Shown: positions 35,145 through 46,167, numbered from the stretch's first letter. The stretch: 64,000 nucleotides of DNA from Adiantum capillus-veneris (GCA_014529385.2 CM043943.1:100277355-100341354), one strand, 5' to 3'. Made by a program: numbers and translations. Notes: generated by a model not told the origin, from the sequence alone.

Positions 35145-35682
35145 CCAAGAAAGCTTCAGATTCTGCATAAATTTCGGCAGAGTCTACTTTGTAAAATGGC
35201 TTTGGTGTACTCAAAAAACAGACCAAAAAACAGCTCAAAAAAACACTGTCTCTCTGACACTATAAGCTGCGGGTAAACCTGTCCTGCACCTGTACTGTCT
35301 CTCACTGTCCTGTCACTGTCCTATAAGCATAGACTGCGACAATGCCTCAACGGCAGTAAAGCAAAGATGCAATCCCAATTGTCTAACTCACAGTCAATAC
35401 ATCCTAGCTGTCTATCTAAGGGTGCTCGAGGGATCGCTCCAAGACCTGTATCACCGAACGGATCTCAACATTCGAGAATCCCCCAGCTCAATAAAACCTC
35501 ACTCGACCCTCAACAAAGGCTGCAGTAAATCTGACAATACATAGACTTCCCACAAAGTCATACATCCACAAATTTCCCACTGTATGTTGTAACCGCTGCG
35601 GCGGTTGTTTGCTGCGTGACTCACAGCCAGCAAACCCTGAACAGACATACATCATCTCTGACAATACATCCCATGTGGAAGT
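35145..35682 (-). other. Distal part of Copia-M2 leader
   Basis: The first five bases are the right-hand M3 target duplication (CCAAG). The rest continues the M2 leader and shares a segment with the M1 leader (near 35437-35520). The expected M2 5' LTR and primer site are not seen before the plus-strand LTR at 35683. No gene is recognised. Confidence 0.6.
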
Positions 35683-35872
35683 TGTTGGGGTATTGGCGCC
35701 TGTGCCTTGCCCGGCCGCCCAGAGTCTGGGCGCCCACTAACTTGTATACCTTATACATAGCATAAGTGTATAGGGGGCTGCTCACTCTTTGAGTCTCCCC
35801 ACCCATATCTGTGTGTCGTGTGTCTCCTTCTCTCTCTCACTCTCCGTCTGTGGTGCTCCCCGATCGCCTTCA
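35683..35872 (+). repeat. Copia LTR in plus orientation
   Basis: Starts TGTTGGGGTATTGGCG, similar to the M1 and M2 LTR starts, and ends CGCCTTCA, with a perfect initiator-Met primer site two bases on. The length of 190 bp is in the range of its relatives. No second copy was found, so the ends rest on family resemblance and the primer site. Confidence 0.7.
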
Positions 35873-35874
35873 AT

Positions 35875-35886
35875 TGGTATCAGAGC
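35875..35886 (+). other. Primer binding site, initiator Met tRNA type
   Basis: TGGTATCAGAGC, the exact complement expected for plant Copia priming. Confidence 0.85.
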
Positions 35887-36300
35887 GTAGGTGTGGAGGG
35901 AGCGCGTGTGTACACAGTCACGACGACAGCGGAGAGCCAATTTCATTCCCGAAATCGCGTCCGCGCACGCGCACTTTCAAGAGTGCAAACAGGGTTTGGA
36001 CTTCGGCATTGGCAAATTCAGCTTTCCGAGAGCGTTTCCACTAGGTGTCCTGACATTTTACCCCCCTTTCGAAGCCATTCGAGCCATCAAAAACTTCATT
36101 CAAGCTACGGTTGAGGAGCTGCATTTTTTAGCCGTCTTTTGGCAGTTTATGTTGCGTTTTTGGGCCGAAACAAGGTTTTTGGCATAGCTTTCACACCGGG
36201 ACTCAGATACCTGTGATCCAGGAGTCTAACTTGGGGTTTTGGCACGCTCCAGACGCGCTCGTCATATCAGAATTTTAAAATTCTGAACGCTGAATTTTTT
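35887..36300 (+). other. Copia leader fragment without coding sequence
   Basis: Sequence after the primer site, with no gag motif recognised. It is lost into CACTA copy A somewhere near 36250-36300; the exact boundary is not visible. Confidence 0.45.
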
Positions 36301-36400
36301 GCAACAGCAGTTGTTTATTGTGTGTCGAGGATTCCACGACCACTGTCAAAACATACAAAGATTTCATTATGTTAGAACTAAAAAACTCATAAACCCTAAA

Positions 36401-37408
36401 CTATCGAACATGCATAAAGAGCAATGTGAAAAGACTTACAAAATCGGCCTCAAATGATGCCCATCCACCGCTCCCCAAGTGGTGCGAGCTCCCTGCCTCT
36501 ACTCGCGCTCTGGCTGCATCCTTTTGTTGCTTCCACTTGTCGGGATTCTCGCGCACTGCTTTCTTCGCATTCTTCCAATCTTCTTTGGCCAGCCAATCTG
36601 GCCTATTCCACCCATTCTTGATTGCTTTTTGCACTTCGGAACGCTTGTGTTTGCAGTATTCGCGCATTCGAATCTTCATCAGGTCTTCATTGAAGCGCTG
36701 ATCCCGTGTTGGAACGGGAAACTCATCATGAAGTATGCTGATGACTCTGTTTTTTAAATCACTTGGTACTTCACTCCATTTGTTTAGTATATAGTGTCTA
36801 AACAGCTGAGAGCAAAGACCGCGCATGCGCGAGATCACCTTCTTGCCGTCATCATCCATGATGATGCCGCCGCTGATGTCGACGGAGTAAGGCAAGCCCT
36901 CTGGCCGGTGACGCGTGAACCTGGGTGTCCCGGCAGGGGTCTCTAGCGGCGTGTCGATGGGGGTACGGACGTCAGGTGTCTCCACCAGCGTCTTGGCGCC
37001 GAAGCGAGGAGTGTCGAGTGGGGTGGCTCCTGGCGGAGTAGGTAGAGGTGTGTAGCTTCTAGGAACAGTCAGCCGTGCAAAACCTGGCGTAGATGGCGAT
37101 GCTGTGGCTGGTGTGGGGGCGGGCAAAGAAGGGGAGGGTAAAGAGCCTCGTCGAACACGAGGCGCTGTGGAGGCATCGGTGGCGGAATCCCCACAACAAC
37201 CGCCACCGCCACCACTAGAGCGCCGGTGTCTAGACGAGTGTGACGCTCGTCTCGTCGACGCCGAAGCTTCAGAGCGCGCCAAATGCTCCGAAAGAGAGGG
37301 AGATGCGGATGGTGTAGGAACGCGCGATGATGCGCCAGAGCGATGACGCTCCACGTACCACTGTCTCTGCTGCGGTGACAAAGAAGAAAGAAACTCCTCA
37401 TCATCCAT
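36401..37408 (-). CDS. TNPA-like CACTA protein (Transposase_24 type)
   Basis: The start is placed at the ATG at 37408 (MDDEEFLSSLSPQQRQWYVE), because the same start is kept in copy B at 46167. The protein has about 335 residues: a Ser/Pro/Thr-rich amino half with SSRHRRSSGGGGGCC and repeated TPLDTP/ETP motifs, then a basic, charged C-terminal half (SVDISGGIIMDDDGKKV to NRPDWLAKEDWKNAKK), typical of the second protein of plant En/Spm elements. That protein binds the subterminal repeats and bridges the ends. A splice donor GTAAGT follows GCCGATTTT at about 36440, so the last dozen residues are probably intronic and the true 3' exon is missing. The frame is otherwise open. Confidence 0.8.
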   Translation of the reverse strand: MDDEEFLSSLSPQQRQWYVERHRSGASSRVPTPSASPSLSEHLARSEASASTRRASHSSRHRRSSGGGGGCCGDSATDASTAPRVRRGSLPSPSLPAPTPATASPSTPGFARLTVPRSYTPLPTPPGATPLDTPRFGAKTLVETPDVRTPIDTPLETPAGTPRFTRHRPEGLPYSVDISGGIIMDDDGKKVISRMRGLCSQLFRHYILNKWSEVPSDLKNRVISILHDEFPVPTRDQRFNEDLMKIRMREYCKHKRSEVQKAIKNGWNRPDWLAKEDWKNAKKAVRENPDKWKQQKDAARARVEAGSSHHLGSGGWASFEADFVSLFTLLFMHVR

Positions 37409-37748
37409 ACCTGCATTAAACACACGAATATTTAAACTTAATATTGAATGAATAGAGTAGACAATGACGCAAAGACCATTAAATACAATGACGTAATGAC
37501 GCATATAAATACAATGACGCAATGAATCGAGTGATAGAAGAGGCAAGTCGAAAACTCAGAATTTTCAATCAAAAGATGTGAGCGCGAGTAGAAAAGAGCG
37601 TTATACACCATGGAAGCTACTTAGAGAGCCAGAGCTTTTACAGCACGGAGCAAAATTGTTCAAATACAATATTTGTGGCTTTAAGAGATCTCTCTCTCAT
37701 CCTCACATAACTCAGTATAACTTCCTATATCTATATAGAGCTCTCCGT

Positions 37749-38009
37749 TTAAACACATATCCTCTGTTTCATTTTGTAGCTCCTCTGCATGCACCCCATA
37801 TAGAGTAGTAGCATCTTGATCCTCAAAATCTCTTGCAGCGTGCCAAAGTAAGTGAGTTCCGCCACCACGGGATCTGCATCAGAGGAACGTCGTCGACTAG
37901 ACTGTTCAAATTTTACCATGATTCCACAATCTTGAGTAAAACGCTTTTTGTCGATTTGTTCCACCCTAAAATGTCGACCTTTACACCATGCTGCTGTGTA
38001 TGACTTATA
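37749..38009 (-). pseudogene. DUF4216 exon of TNP2, internally deleted
   Basis: After the acceptor GTTGTAG the exon reads YKSYTAAWCKGRHFRVEQIDKK, the DUF4216 region found at the C-terminus of plant CACTA transposases. Compared with copy B, about 425 bp (46579-47002) are missing, joined at CTTGAT/CCTC. This removes the DUF4216 core and shifts the following frame. Confidence 0.75.
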
Positions 38010-38089
38010 CTACAACGAACAAAGATTATGAGTGGCCGTTCAAACGTTTATAAATAAAGTCACTTGCTAGTCGTACATTGCAAACTTAC

Positions 38090-38854
38090 CTTGGTCGCGC
38101 AACCCCGAGAGTACTCCCACTCTTCTTCAGTCACTTCGTCACCGCATTGTTGTGCGCTTTTCAATTGGTTGTGCAACCATCTTAAGCTCATGAAGGTTGG
38201 TAGGCTCTCCAGAACCGCTGGATAGTGCATCGGTGGTCGTCTTCCCCGTCTCCACTCGATTTGTGCCCTTTGTCGCTCTTGCTTTGCATCCTCATATTGT
38301 GAAATCCACTTTTGCATCACTGGATTGTGAAGCATGCAAAATCGGTTGATTTTAGCCTCTAGATCTTCCGTCATCTTCTTCTCAACACCGAGATTGCACA
38401 TGACAATCCCAGATATGCGCTCATCATCTATGGTTCGCCATAGCGTGTCCCGGGATTTATCAAATCCGTCTAGCCACTCTCCAATGTACACTAGGGACTC
38501 TGATACCAACCAACCTTCTGCCATGCTACCCTCCGGACGTGCCTTTTGACGCACATATCCCTTAAGCATTTTCATGAAACGCTCTAAGAAGAACATCCAT
38601 CTGGAATGAACTGTGCCAGCTATTTCCACCTCATCAACTATGTGAACAAGAAGATGCACCTGAATGGTTAGTATTGTAGTAGGAAAATGTTTCTCAAACA
38701 TGCACACAAGCTCCGCAGCATTTAGTTTGGCGAATGGTATGGAGTCTACGTAGATCTCCTTTTGTGAGATCCATTGCACCAGCTTTGCAAGTTTGTAGAT
38801 TGTGTTACGGATGTCGAGAGACAAACATCCCTCAATGGCAACCGGTAAAATAAA
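38090..38854 (-). CDS. TNP2 exon with DUF4218 (copy A)
   Basis: Bounded by the acceptor TTTACAG (intron 38855-38928, 74 bp) and the donor CAAG/GTAAGT at 38089. It reads FILPVAIEGCLSLDI to CATK, fully open. It contains HLLVHIVDEVEIAGTV and RFMKMLKGYVRQKARPEGS. The same exon is open in copy B at 47273-48037 with few changes. Confidence 0.82.
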
Positions 38855-38928
38855 CTGTAAAGTATGTACAGCAATGATATTAAAGTCCACATTTTATGCA
38901 ATGATATTAAAGTCCACTATGAACGTAC

Positions 38929-39913
38929 CTGACACATTTTATGCCAATCGTGTGACTTCAAACCGGTAAGCTTTCCTTCTTTAGTAAAACACGTTCGGAG
39001 CGAGTGCATTACGCCAGTGGGGGTCCACAAAGATCGAATGGCCTCTTTTACTTTGCGTTCTTGGGCTCCTGTGAAAATCCATGGTGCTTTAGGAAGTTTT
39101 ATCGATCCATCACACACTGTTTGCGGCCAATATTGCTCCATACGATCCACATTTCTAAGGTCAACTCTGGCTCCCAAAGTATCTTTCTTGCCGGTCAAAG
39201 GGTCCCATAGTAGATTACCCACATTCTTGAATATGTGCATTGGATCGAGCAAGTGATTGATCACGAGTCGGGGCCAGTATGGTAACTCGTACCATAGAGA
39301 TAGTCTCTTCATCCGTGGAGGCAATCCGTCATCGCACATCTCCTTCTGCTCTAACCATGCTTGTGCAGACATCCTTGGTGGCTCTCTTCCCAAAAAGCCG
39401 TCGCGTAACACATGATTCTCCGGAAGATACGCTTGATGACCTTCGTAGATTTGCTTCTTCAGTGAGGGTGCCCTACGTGCATTCATAGCCAGGCCTAAGC
39501 GCAAATTTCGAGCTTCCCTGGCAAAATCCGACCATGTTCCATCTATATGTTTCCAGGCTGCGCAATCTGCAGGAATTCGTAGCACACCATCCGAAGATTT
39601 ATTCTCCTCATGCCATGATGCTAGGGCGGCCATGGACTTACATTCGAAGAAATGCTTGATGCGAGGAAGCAAAGGAAAATGTCGCAAAACCTTTTGTGGA
39701 ATTTTTGTCCCGTGGAGATCTACTCGATATCTTTCAGAATCACATTTCGGACACTTCTCCATGTCTGTGTATTCCCCTCTGAAAAGAATGCAGTCATTAG
39801 GACAAGCGTGGATAGAATTGTAATCCATCCCCAAGTTTCGCAAAATCTTTCTTGCTTCATCTCGGGAATCTGGCATCACATTGTCAGCTGGTAGAATGTG
39901 CTCTTTCAGCAAT
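38929..39913 (-). CDS. TNP2 core exon with internal deletion (copy A)
   Basis: Begins after the acceptor GTTGTGTAG (intron 39914-40009) with LLKEHILPADN and ends HKMCQ before GTACGT. Motifs: KCPKCDSERY (near 39750), CAAWKHIDGTWSDFAREARN (near 39560), GHQAYLPENHVLRDGF (near 39440), DPMHIFKNVGNLLWD (near 39245). After LGLAMN (near 39490) it jumps to ARRAPSLKK. The segment from DGVNPFG to CVTCGPRLN, present in copy B (48690-49110), is lost. The frame stays open, so a shortened protein could be made, but it lacks part of the transposase core. Confidence 0.82.
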
Positions 39914-40009
39914 CTACACAACATAAAAATATGATACAGTCGTGTAAAAATCTATCAGATCATTATACATTTAGAGTTCTATTAAAGTAAACTAATTGTA
40001 ATAGATCAC

Positions 40010-40542
40010 CTGAAAAGCGCTGTGACGCTAGTGTCACTCCATCCAAACTTTGCCTGCATGTTGAGAAGAACCAGGAGTGCTTTCAATCTAGACATACGTG
40101 CTCCATTATACAATGACGTATCGGCTTCACTTTTCATATCATCATAGATAAGCCTTTCTGAATCCATGATCGTCTCGATCATTTCATCAATCTCGGGCTC
40201 AAACATTGCCTCGTTGGGAATGTGCTCTGCATGATCATCCCCCGAGATGTCATAGGGTACATCTTGTGGCCTCACATATGCTGCTTGACCAAAGCGCCTG
40301 CGAATACGTCTATTGGGTTGCAAGATTGCTGCTTGTTGGCCAGCGTCAGAGTCCGACGAGTTATAATTGGCAACAACTCGATCTATAATAGATGGATCGA
40401 ACTCGCCAAATTCGCGAACGTGCTGCAAAGAAACACGTCTTGTCCGTCGCACAGCATGCTTGCATTGATTACAAGGACATAAGACCCTCGTTGAGAGATA
40501 GGTGTTTCGGTTGGACGGTCCCACATCCTCGTCGCTACTCAT
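40010..40542 (-). CDS. TNP2 N-terminal exon (copy A)
   Basis: The ATG at 40542 begins MSSDEDVGPSNRNTY; CPCNQCKHAVRRTRRVSLQH at about 40490-40430 is the CNxC motif of the transposase-associated domain at the amino end of CACTA transposases. The exon ends TALFQ before GTGATC. Total coding so far is consistent with a spliced TNP2 start. Copy B has lost this exon. Confidence 0.8.
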
Positions 40543-40604
40543 AATGAGGATAAAAAACTTATAACCTGGACAACAGATTTAATATTCTATTGGCATTCTT
40601 CGTC

Positions 40605-40672
<68 letters not shown>

Positions 40673-41831
40673 ACCTCACATTCTCTAGTCATGTCCAATC
40701 CCCGCACACCTCGGTCTAGAGGTGCACGGAGATCAGAACCACCGGGTTATAATCTCGTCTTTATTGGTCAATACCTATATTTGTGGGTACAAGAAATCTA
40801 CACACCCACGTCTACATGATACTGCATGTAGTGGACAAAATCCCTTTGCCTCTTCTCTAGCTGTAGCACTTCACTTCATCTTAACATCTTTTCACAGTAG
40901 ATCTTTTCACTGTTCGTCTAACTCTAAACCCAAAACCGTAAGTAATTCTTGCGTGGACTCGATCTAACGTAAATAAGCGTAAATCTAAATAAACGTAAAT
41001 CTAACTAAAAATAAAGCTAAATCTAATTTAACGTAAGTCTAATGACTAGAGGTTGTTTAGATGGTCATTGTGTCGGGGATGTAGTGACTCTTGCCGCCCT
41101 GAAGATCCACCTTCTTCCCTATCTTCTGAAGACATTTCACCAGTATTTTTGGATCGACGGAGCCTACCATGAGTGAAGGCAGCAATACCCTATATTCCAT
41201 TGAGGGCTTTCTTTACCCGCTTCATGCAGGCATCGCAGTCTATGGAGACCCGCATCTAATCTAATATAACGTAAATTTAAATCTAGCTTAAATAAACGTA
41301 AATCTAGTTAAAAATAAACCTAAATCTAATTTAATGTAAGTCTACATATAACCTAATCTTTAACGTCTTTTAAGATAGTTTCCTACGACGTTATAACTCT
41401 CTTCTTCCTGTGTGTGTGCGCGTGTGTGGATGTGTGTGCCAATAAAAAGAGATAAATGGTATAACCTTTCTATCACCCATGCCAAGTATGATAGATTGAT
41501 TATGCCATTTCCCTCTTGAATAATAGGTCTTCAGTTCAACTCCTCGTCGGCTAGATCTTTAGGTCTTTTAATTTTTATTAGTTTCCTACGACGCTCCCTT
41601 AGTTTCTCTTTCTTTCTCTCTCAATGTGTGTGCGTTTTTTTGGATCGTATGCATGTTTTCTTTCTCTTTTCCTCTCTCAATGTGTGCGTTTTTTGTTTAT
41701 GCATGTTCTCTCTCTCTTTTCCTCTCTCAATGCGTGCGTTTTTTGTTTATGCATGCTCTCTCTCTCTTTTTCTCTCTCAATGTGTGTGTGCATTCTTTGT
41801 TTATGTATGTGTGTGCGTTTTTGTTTTTGTT

Positions 41832-41873
<42 letters not shown>

Positions 41874-42163
41874 AACACTATGTGTGTGTGTGTATGTGTG
41901 TGTGTGAGAGAGAGAGAGAGGGAGAGAGAAAGAGGGGAAGGGAACATGAGAATGAGGAGAGGGAAGGAGCATACCTGGCTCTCCTTCCTCTCCTCGTGTG
42001 TGTGTGTGTGTGTGTGTGTGGAGAAGAAAAGAGAGAGAGAGAGAGAGAGAGTGAGGGAGAGCGTTACCTGCTCTTTGCTTGAGGGCACCGAAAAACTCAG
42101 ATCTGAGATCCTACTTTTTGGGCGCGCTCGGTTATTTTTTTTACCTCAGCTGGCGTCGCTATG
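40543..42163 (-). other. 5' non-coding part of CACTA copy A with microsatellites
   Basis: No gene recognised. It holds (CT)n at 40608-40671 and 41835-41870, and GT/GA tracts at 41879-41925 and 41997-42056. There are repeats of AACGTAAATCTAA-like text (40968-41040, 41260-41345). The low-complexity tracts open long false frames. The same arrangement is in copy B (49197-50960). Confidence 0.8.
40608..40671. repeat. (CT)n microsatellite
   Basis: About 64 bases of unbroken CT repeats just upstream of the TNP2 start exon. Confidence 0.95.
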
Positions 42164-42245
42164 AGCGTCGCTATAAGCGTCGCTATGAGCGTCGCAAATT
42201 TACAAATAAATTTACGACGCTCATAGCGACGCTTATAGCGACGCC
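42164..42245. repeat. Subterminal palindrome of CACTA copy A
   Basis: Left arm with GCGTCGCTATAAGCGTCGCT and right arm with AGCGACGCTTATAGCGACGC form a stem of about 38 bp around a short A/T loop. GCGTCGCTA-type units are the likely TNPA binding motif. Confidence 0.88.
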
Positions 42246-42294
42246 GGGATTTTTTTTTTTGAGCGTCGCTGTGTGAGCGTCGCTAATATGAAGA

Positions 42295-42307
42295 GCCTCT
42301 TGTAGTG
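42295..42307 (-). other. Terminal inverted repeat end of CACTA copy A
   Basis: GCCTCTTGTAGTG on the plus strand, i.e. CACTACAAGAGGC inwards. The same 12-13 bases end copy B (51081) and the third element (62315). Confidence 0.9.
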
Positions 42308-42640
42308 ACTAACCACTAACATACTAACACAAAATAGCCATTGACCTAACCATAAAAGACACCTCACCTCAAGACATGTGTATAGTAACTCTCTCTCTCT
42401 CTCTCTCTCTCTCTACTTACTTACTTTAACCTTATCTACCATCAATAATGCTCTTTTTTGAGACCACATCCATTACTCAAGGAGACAAAGAAGGCCCGCA
42501 ATGTTTTGATATTCAAAAAAATCATAATCCTAATTTGTTAGCTTGTAAATTAGGATTTTCAATAATCTTAATGAGGGGTCTCCAACGTATAAATAGGCCC
42601 CTCTCCTTTTTGTAAAAAAACCTCCAATATCTCACATAGT
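42308..42640. other. Unassigned spacer
   Basis: Flank between CACTA copy A and the solo LTR. It has a CT run at 42389-42413 and no gene. The last five bases (ATAGT) are the target duplication of the solo LTR. Confidence 0.7.
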
Positions 42641-43447
42641 TGTTAAGTATGGAGCCCGATTTACCCTTGTAATTTTCAGTGGTAAAAGGCAAATTTGTAA
42701 GGCCCCCATTATGAGGAGAAGCCATCGTGCGTGAAGGAAAATCACTCACCGGAAACCAAAATTTTCACGGACAAGAATCAGGGGCAACTTTAAAGGCCTC
42801 GGGGGCGGAGGCCCTCGAGACTTTTTTTTTCGCCGGAATATTCTTTTTCGCCGGAATATTATGGCCGGACGGCGGCCGGAAAGTGGTCGGAAAACAACCG
42901 GTCGGTTGGCCGGTGGTCGGAAGTCAATGGCCGGTGGCCGGTGGTCGGAAGTCAATGGCCGGTGGCCGGTGGCCGAATTCAATGGCCGGTGGCCGAATTC
43001 AAAAGCGGACTTGTCTTCTCAAGGGCGGCCACACATGGGCGGATTGGAGGGTCCGATTTGGACTTATTCCCACAAGGGCGGCTACACATGGCTGTCTCTC
43101 ATAAGAGAGGGCAGCCCTTTTGGCCTATAAAAGGAGGTCATTTCTACACACATTTCATAGTGTGAAGTTGATGCAACAAGGTGAGTGTGAGGTGGTGAGA
43201 GTGAAGCAAGGCGGGAGCTCCATTAAGGGTATAATCCCTTTGTAAACTACTTCTTGTTTTGAAGTACCAAAGCCATTGAGTGGCTGCTTTCCCGTGGACG
43301 TAGCCCACATTGGGTGAACCACGTATATCGTGTGTACTCTCTCTCTCTCTCTCTCTCTCTACACTATAATCTCGTGTATATAAATTTGTCTCTTTCCATT
43401 AAGTAATCTACTCAATTATCTATTTAGCTACGTCTTATTTCCTAACA
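42641..43447 (+). mobile_element. Solo LTR of the Copia-A family
   Basis: TGTTAAGTATGGAGC to CCTAACA aligns end to end with 3746-4531. It is flanked by a perfect 5-bp duplication ATAGT (42636-42640 and 43448-43452) with no internal sequence, so the element was removed by LTR-LTR recombination. It contains a TATA box and short GGCCGGTGGCC direct repeats (42898-42990) that are more numerous than in the sister LTR. Confidence 0.95.
43126..43132 (+). promoter_or_regulatory. TATA box in solo LTR
   Basis: TATAAAA in GGCCTATAAAAGGAGG, same position as in the Copia-A LTR. Confidence 0.65.
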
Positions 43448-43452
43448 ATAGT

Positions 43453-44771
43453 ACCCGAACACTCTATGCGTGAGGAGACACTTAGGTGTAGCAACCACTT
43501 TGTGAGCTTCACTCTTGGTGTGAGAGAAGCTTTCAAGCTACAGATTGCAAGTGAGAGAGCGTAAGTTCAAAATCTCAAAACCACTATTGTATATGTTCCT
43601 CCATCATCAATAAATTGAGGTTTGGTGCATCAAAGGCGTGATTCGACGTTCAAATCTTCGTCCTTCCACTTGTGGGATACGGTTTAGTGAATTCAAGGTG
43701 ACTTTTGTACTTTGCGTTTTATCGTTTATCTTGTTTTAGAAAGTGTTTTAGTGTGTTTTCATTGCCAATTTTGTGTCCATTGTAAGAGGGTATTGTGGTG
43801 AGAGGTCTCCCACACCCTAAAACAGTGTGTGTGTGTTGGAAATGTTTAGCATTCACTAAGCATTGAGTGAGTTTTGTACAAGCTCTACGATAGCAACATA
43901 ACGAACCATCTCCATTTGCAAGTCACAAATAAGGTATTACACAAGATCCATTCCTCTCTCTCTTCCCTTTTCTCTAGCTCTCTCTAGCCCATTTTATGTG
44001 AGTCTTGGTGTGAGGTTGCTTGTGTGTGTTTTGTGGCGCATCCTCTTGGTTGTGCCAAAATCTCTCTTGCGTCCTAGTTCGCATACCATAACTAGGTGGT
44101 GCCCCTTCATTTTTTTGGCTGTGGATTTGTTATTGTTGTTTCTTGCTTGTGGTTGCCCCAACCCCAATTTAGTAGCACGGGAGCCTTGAGAGGTGTTTGG
44201 AGGTCACCTCTCTTGTTGCCCGCCCCGGACCGCCTCAATAGTATGGGACATAATCTAGAAGTGCTTTAATAAATTAGTAGTATAGTTATTATGTTAGATA
44301 TTTATATTTTATTTAAGTATATGCTAAATATAATTTATGTCAAAATTTCACGAATGAAGAATGTTCCCATTTAGCACTCCAGATGCGGGGTCTTAGGGCA
44401 ATGCCACAATGGGCTGCATCCGACGAGGCAGCTCTTCCACGTGCGGTTTGGGGGTAGCGCTCTTGATGGGGATGTGGAATATAGCACTCTCGATGGTGAG
44501 GCTTGGGAGGCTGATTTTGGGATATTGTTCCGGGTGGGGTCCTAGGGAAGCACCCCAGGAAAGTTTCGGGGCAGTACCCAGGGCGAGGTCAAGGGGCGAC
44601 AGCCCCTTGTCGCCTCCTAGCGCAACTGTCGGGCGGGGTCCGGGGCAGCATCCCGGGCGGGGTCAAGAAATGCACATATTCGCACACATCGTCTTCCTCT
44701 CTTTCACATACATAAATACAATGAAATCTGTTATCTTTCTCTCTCTCCTCTCTCTAGAAAATAGATATTTA

Positions 44772-44805
<34 letters not shown>

Positions 44806-45240
44806 TGTATCTTGTTGTCTCTCTCTTGAAAATACATGCTCATGTATGTGTGCGTCTGTGTGATCTATGTGTATGTATGTATATTTGTGTTGTTTCATTG
44901 TAATACTCATACATAATGTAGATACACAATTACACTTAATTACGATATGCACAAATAGTATATATACATACATAGATAACTAACACATTGTAATACTAGT
45001 AAACTTGAATGGAAGACTTACTTGTGTGATCTGTTAAAGTCAATTCTTGTAGCGAGTTCTGGATCTATGCTAAGCTGATTTTCCTCTAATCCATTTGTAG
45101 ATATGATTGTAACTTTTGTTTCTCAACAAAAGTAGTGTTGTTTGGTGATACACCTAATGGACATAAATGGCTGAAACTAGGACATGTAGACCAAAAATAC
45201 GTGTATTTCTTTGGATGAATATCTCATGAATATATACACT
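43453..45240. other. Unassigned region
   Basis: No gene, LTR pair or terminal repeat recognised. It contains a GC-rich block (44528-44666), CT runs (44772-44795) and several weak open frames without family motifs. 43453-43740 resembles the 3' part of an LTR in base style only. Confidence 0.5.
44528..44666. repeat. GC-rich degenerate repeat block
   Basis: Variants of GGGCGGGGTC and GGGGCAGCATCCCGG recur three or four times in about 140 bp, in otherwise AT-rich surroundings. Confidence 0.6.
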
Positions 45241-46010
45241 AGTTGGTGACCCTTACCACAATTGGTGGACCTTGAGACCAGTGGAGTATAAGGACCTCCA
45301 AACAATACCTTGTACACTCAATCCTTCTTGGTACTAGGTTGGACAAGTGGTGGACCTTGTTCAAATTCTCTAACCACTCTCTCTAACATGGTGACATAAT
45401 GTAGGTGTGATAAATCGATATCTATGCAAAATAATATCAATTTAGGCTTGTTAATTTGAATTTGTTTGAATTTATGTACAATATAATGATTTGAGGTTTG
45501 CAAATTTGAATTTAGGAGGGATAATCACATCTTTTTGTGGTAAACTTGAATTTAAAATCAATTTCACGTGGGATATTATAAATTTATGCGGTAAAATTTG
45601 AATTTAATCAAACAGTTTGAATTTTAAAATTTGGGCGGGATATTTAAAATTTGGGAGGAATATTTTAAATTTAGGCGATAAGATTTTGAATTTTCATTTT
45701 AGGCTCGAAGGTTTTGAATTTATAGCACGATCTACCTTACATAAGAGAGTATAGGTTGGACAAGTGGTGGACCTTAAAACTAGAGCATCCATGCTAATGG
45801 ACACGATAGGTAGGGAATCTAGTTGAATATTGTATGTATGCTATATATGTAATAGATCTAGCTTGGACAAGTGGTGGACCTTGGAACAAAACCCTATGTA
45901 AAACATATCATGCGCATTCGAAGTGGTGAGATAGAATACCATTTAAGATATAACCTTATAGGTTGGACAAGTGGTGGACCTTAACACCCAAATCTTCTTA
46001 TTATAATGAC
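45241..46010. repeat. Diverged satellite flank, left of CACTA copy B
   Basis: TTGGACAAGTGGTGGACCTT or close variants recur at about 45334, 45754, 45866 and 45963, between sequence that otherwise differs from the 442-bp unit. The last part (45957-46010) is true satellite and ends at AATGACA, where copy B starts. Confidence 0.75.
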
Positions 46011-46167
46011 AAGTCGACGCCGAAGCTTCGGAGTGCGCCAAATGCTCCGAAAGAGAGGGAGATGCGGATGGAGTAGGAACGCGCGATGATGCGCCAGAGC
46101 GATGACGCTCCACGTACCACTGTCTCTGCTGCGGTGACAAAGGAGAAAGAAACTCCTCATCATCCAT
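46011..46167 (-). pseudogene. TNPA-like gene, 5' fragment (copy B)
   Basis: ATG at 46167, MDDEEFLSPLSPQQRQWYVE, about 52 codons to SEASAST, then cut at the satellite junction. Nearly identical to the start of the copy A gene. Confidence 0.85.

Larger units (their letters stand above)
36300..42307 (-). mobile_element. CACTA transposon copy A
   Basis: Minus-strand element whose 5' terminus is at 42307 (reads CACTACAAGAGGC inwards). It has a subterminal GCGTCGCTA palindrome, a TNP2 gene in exons (40542 to 37749) and then a TNPA-like gene (37408-36401). The 3' terminus was not found; the left boundary near 36300 is approximate. TNP2 has an internal deletion, so the copy is not autonomous. Confidence 0.88.

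Noticed and set aside
41624-42164. Long Leu/Ser- and Cys/Val-rich open frames (also 50428-50924)
   Set aside because: They are produced by CT, GA and GT microsatellites in the CACTA 5' non-coding region.
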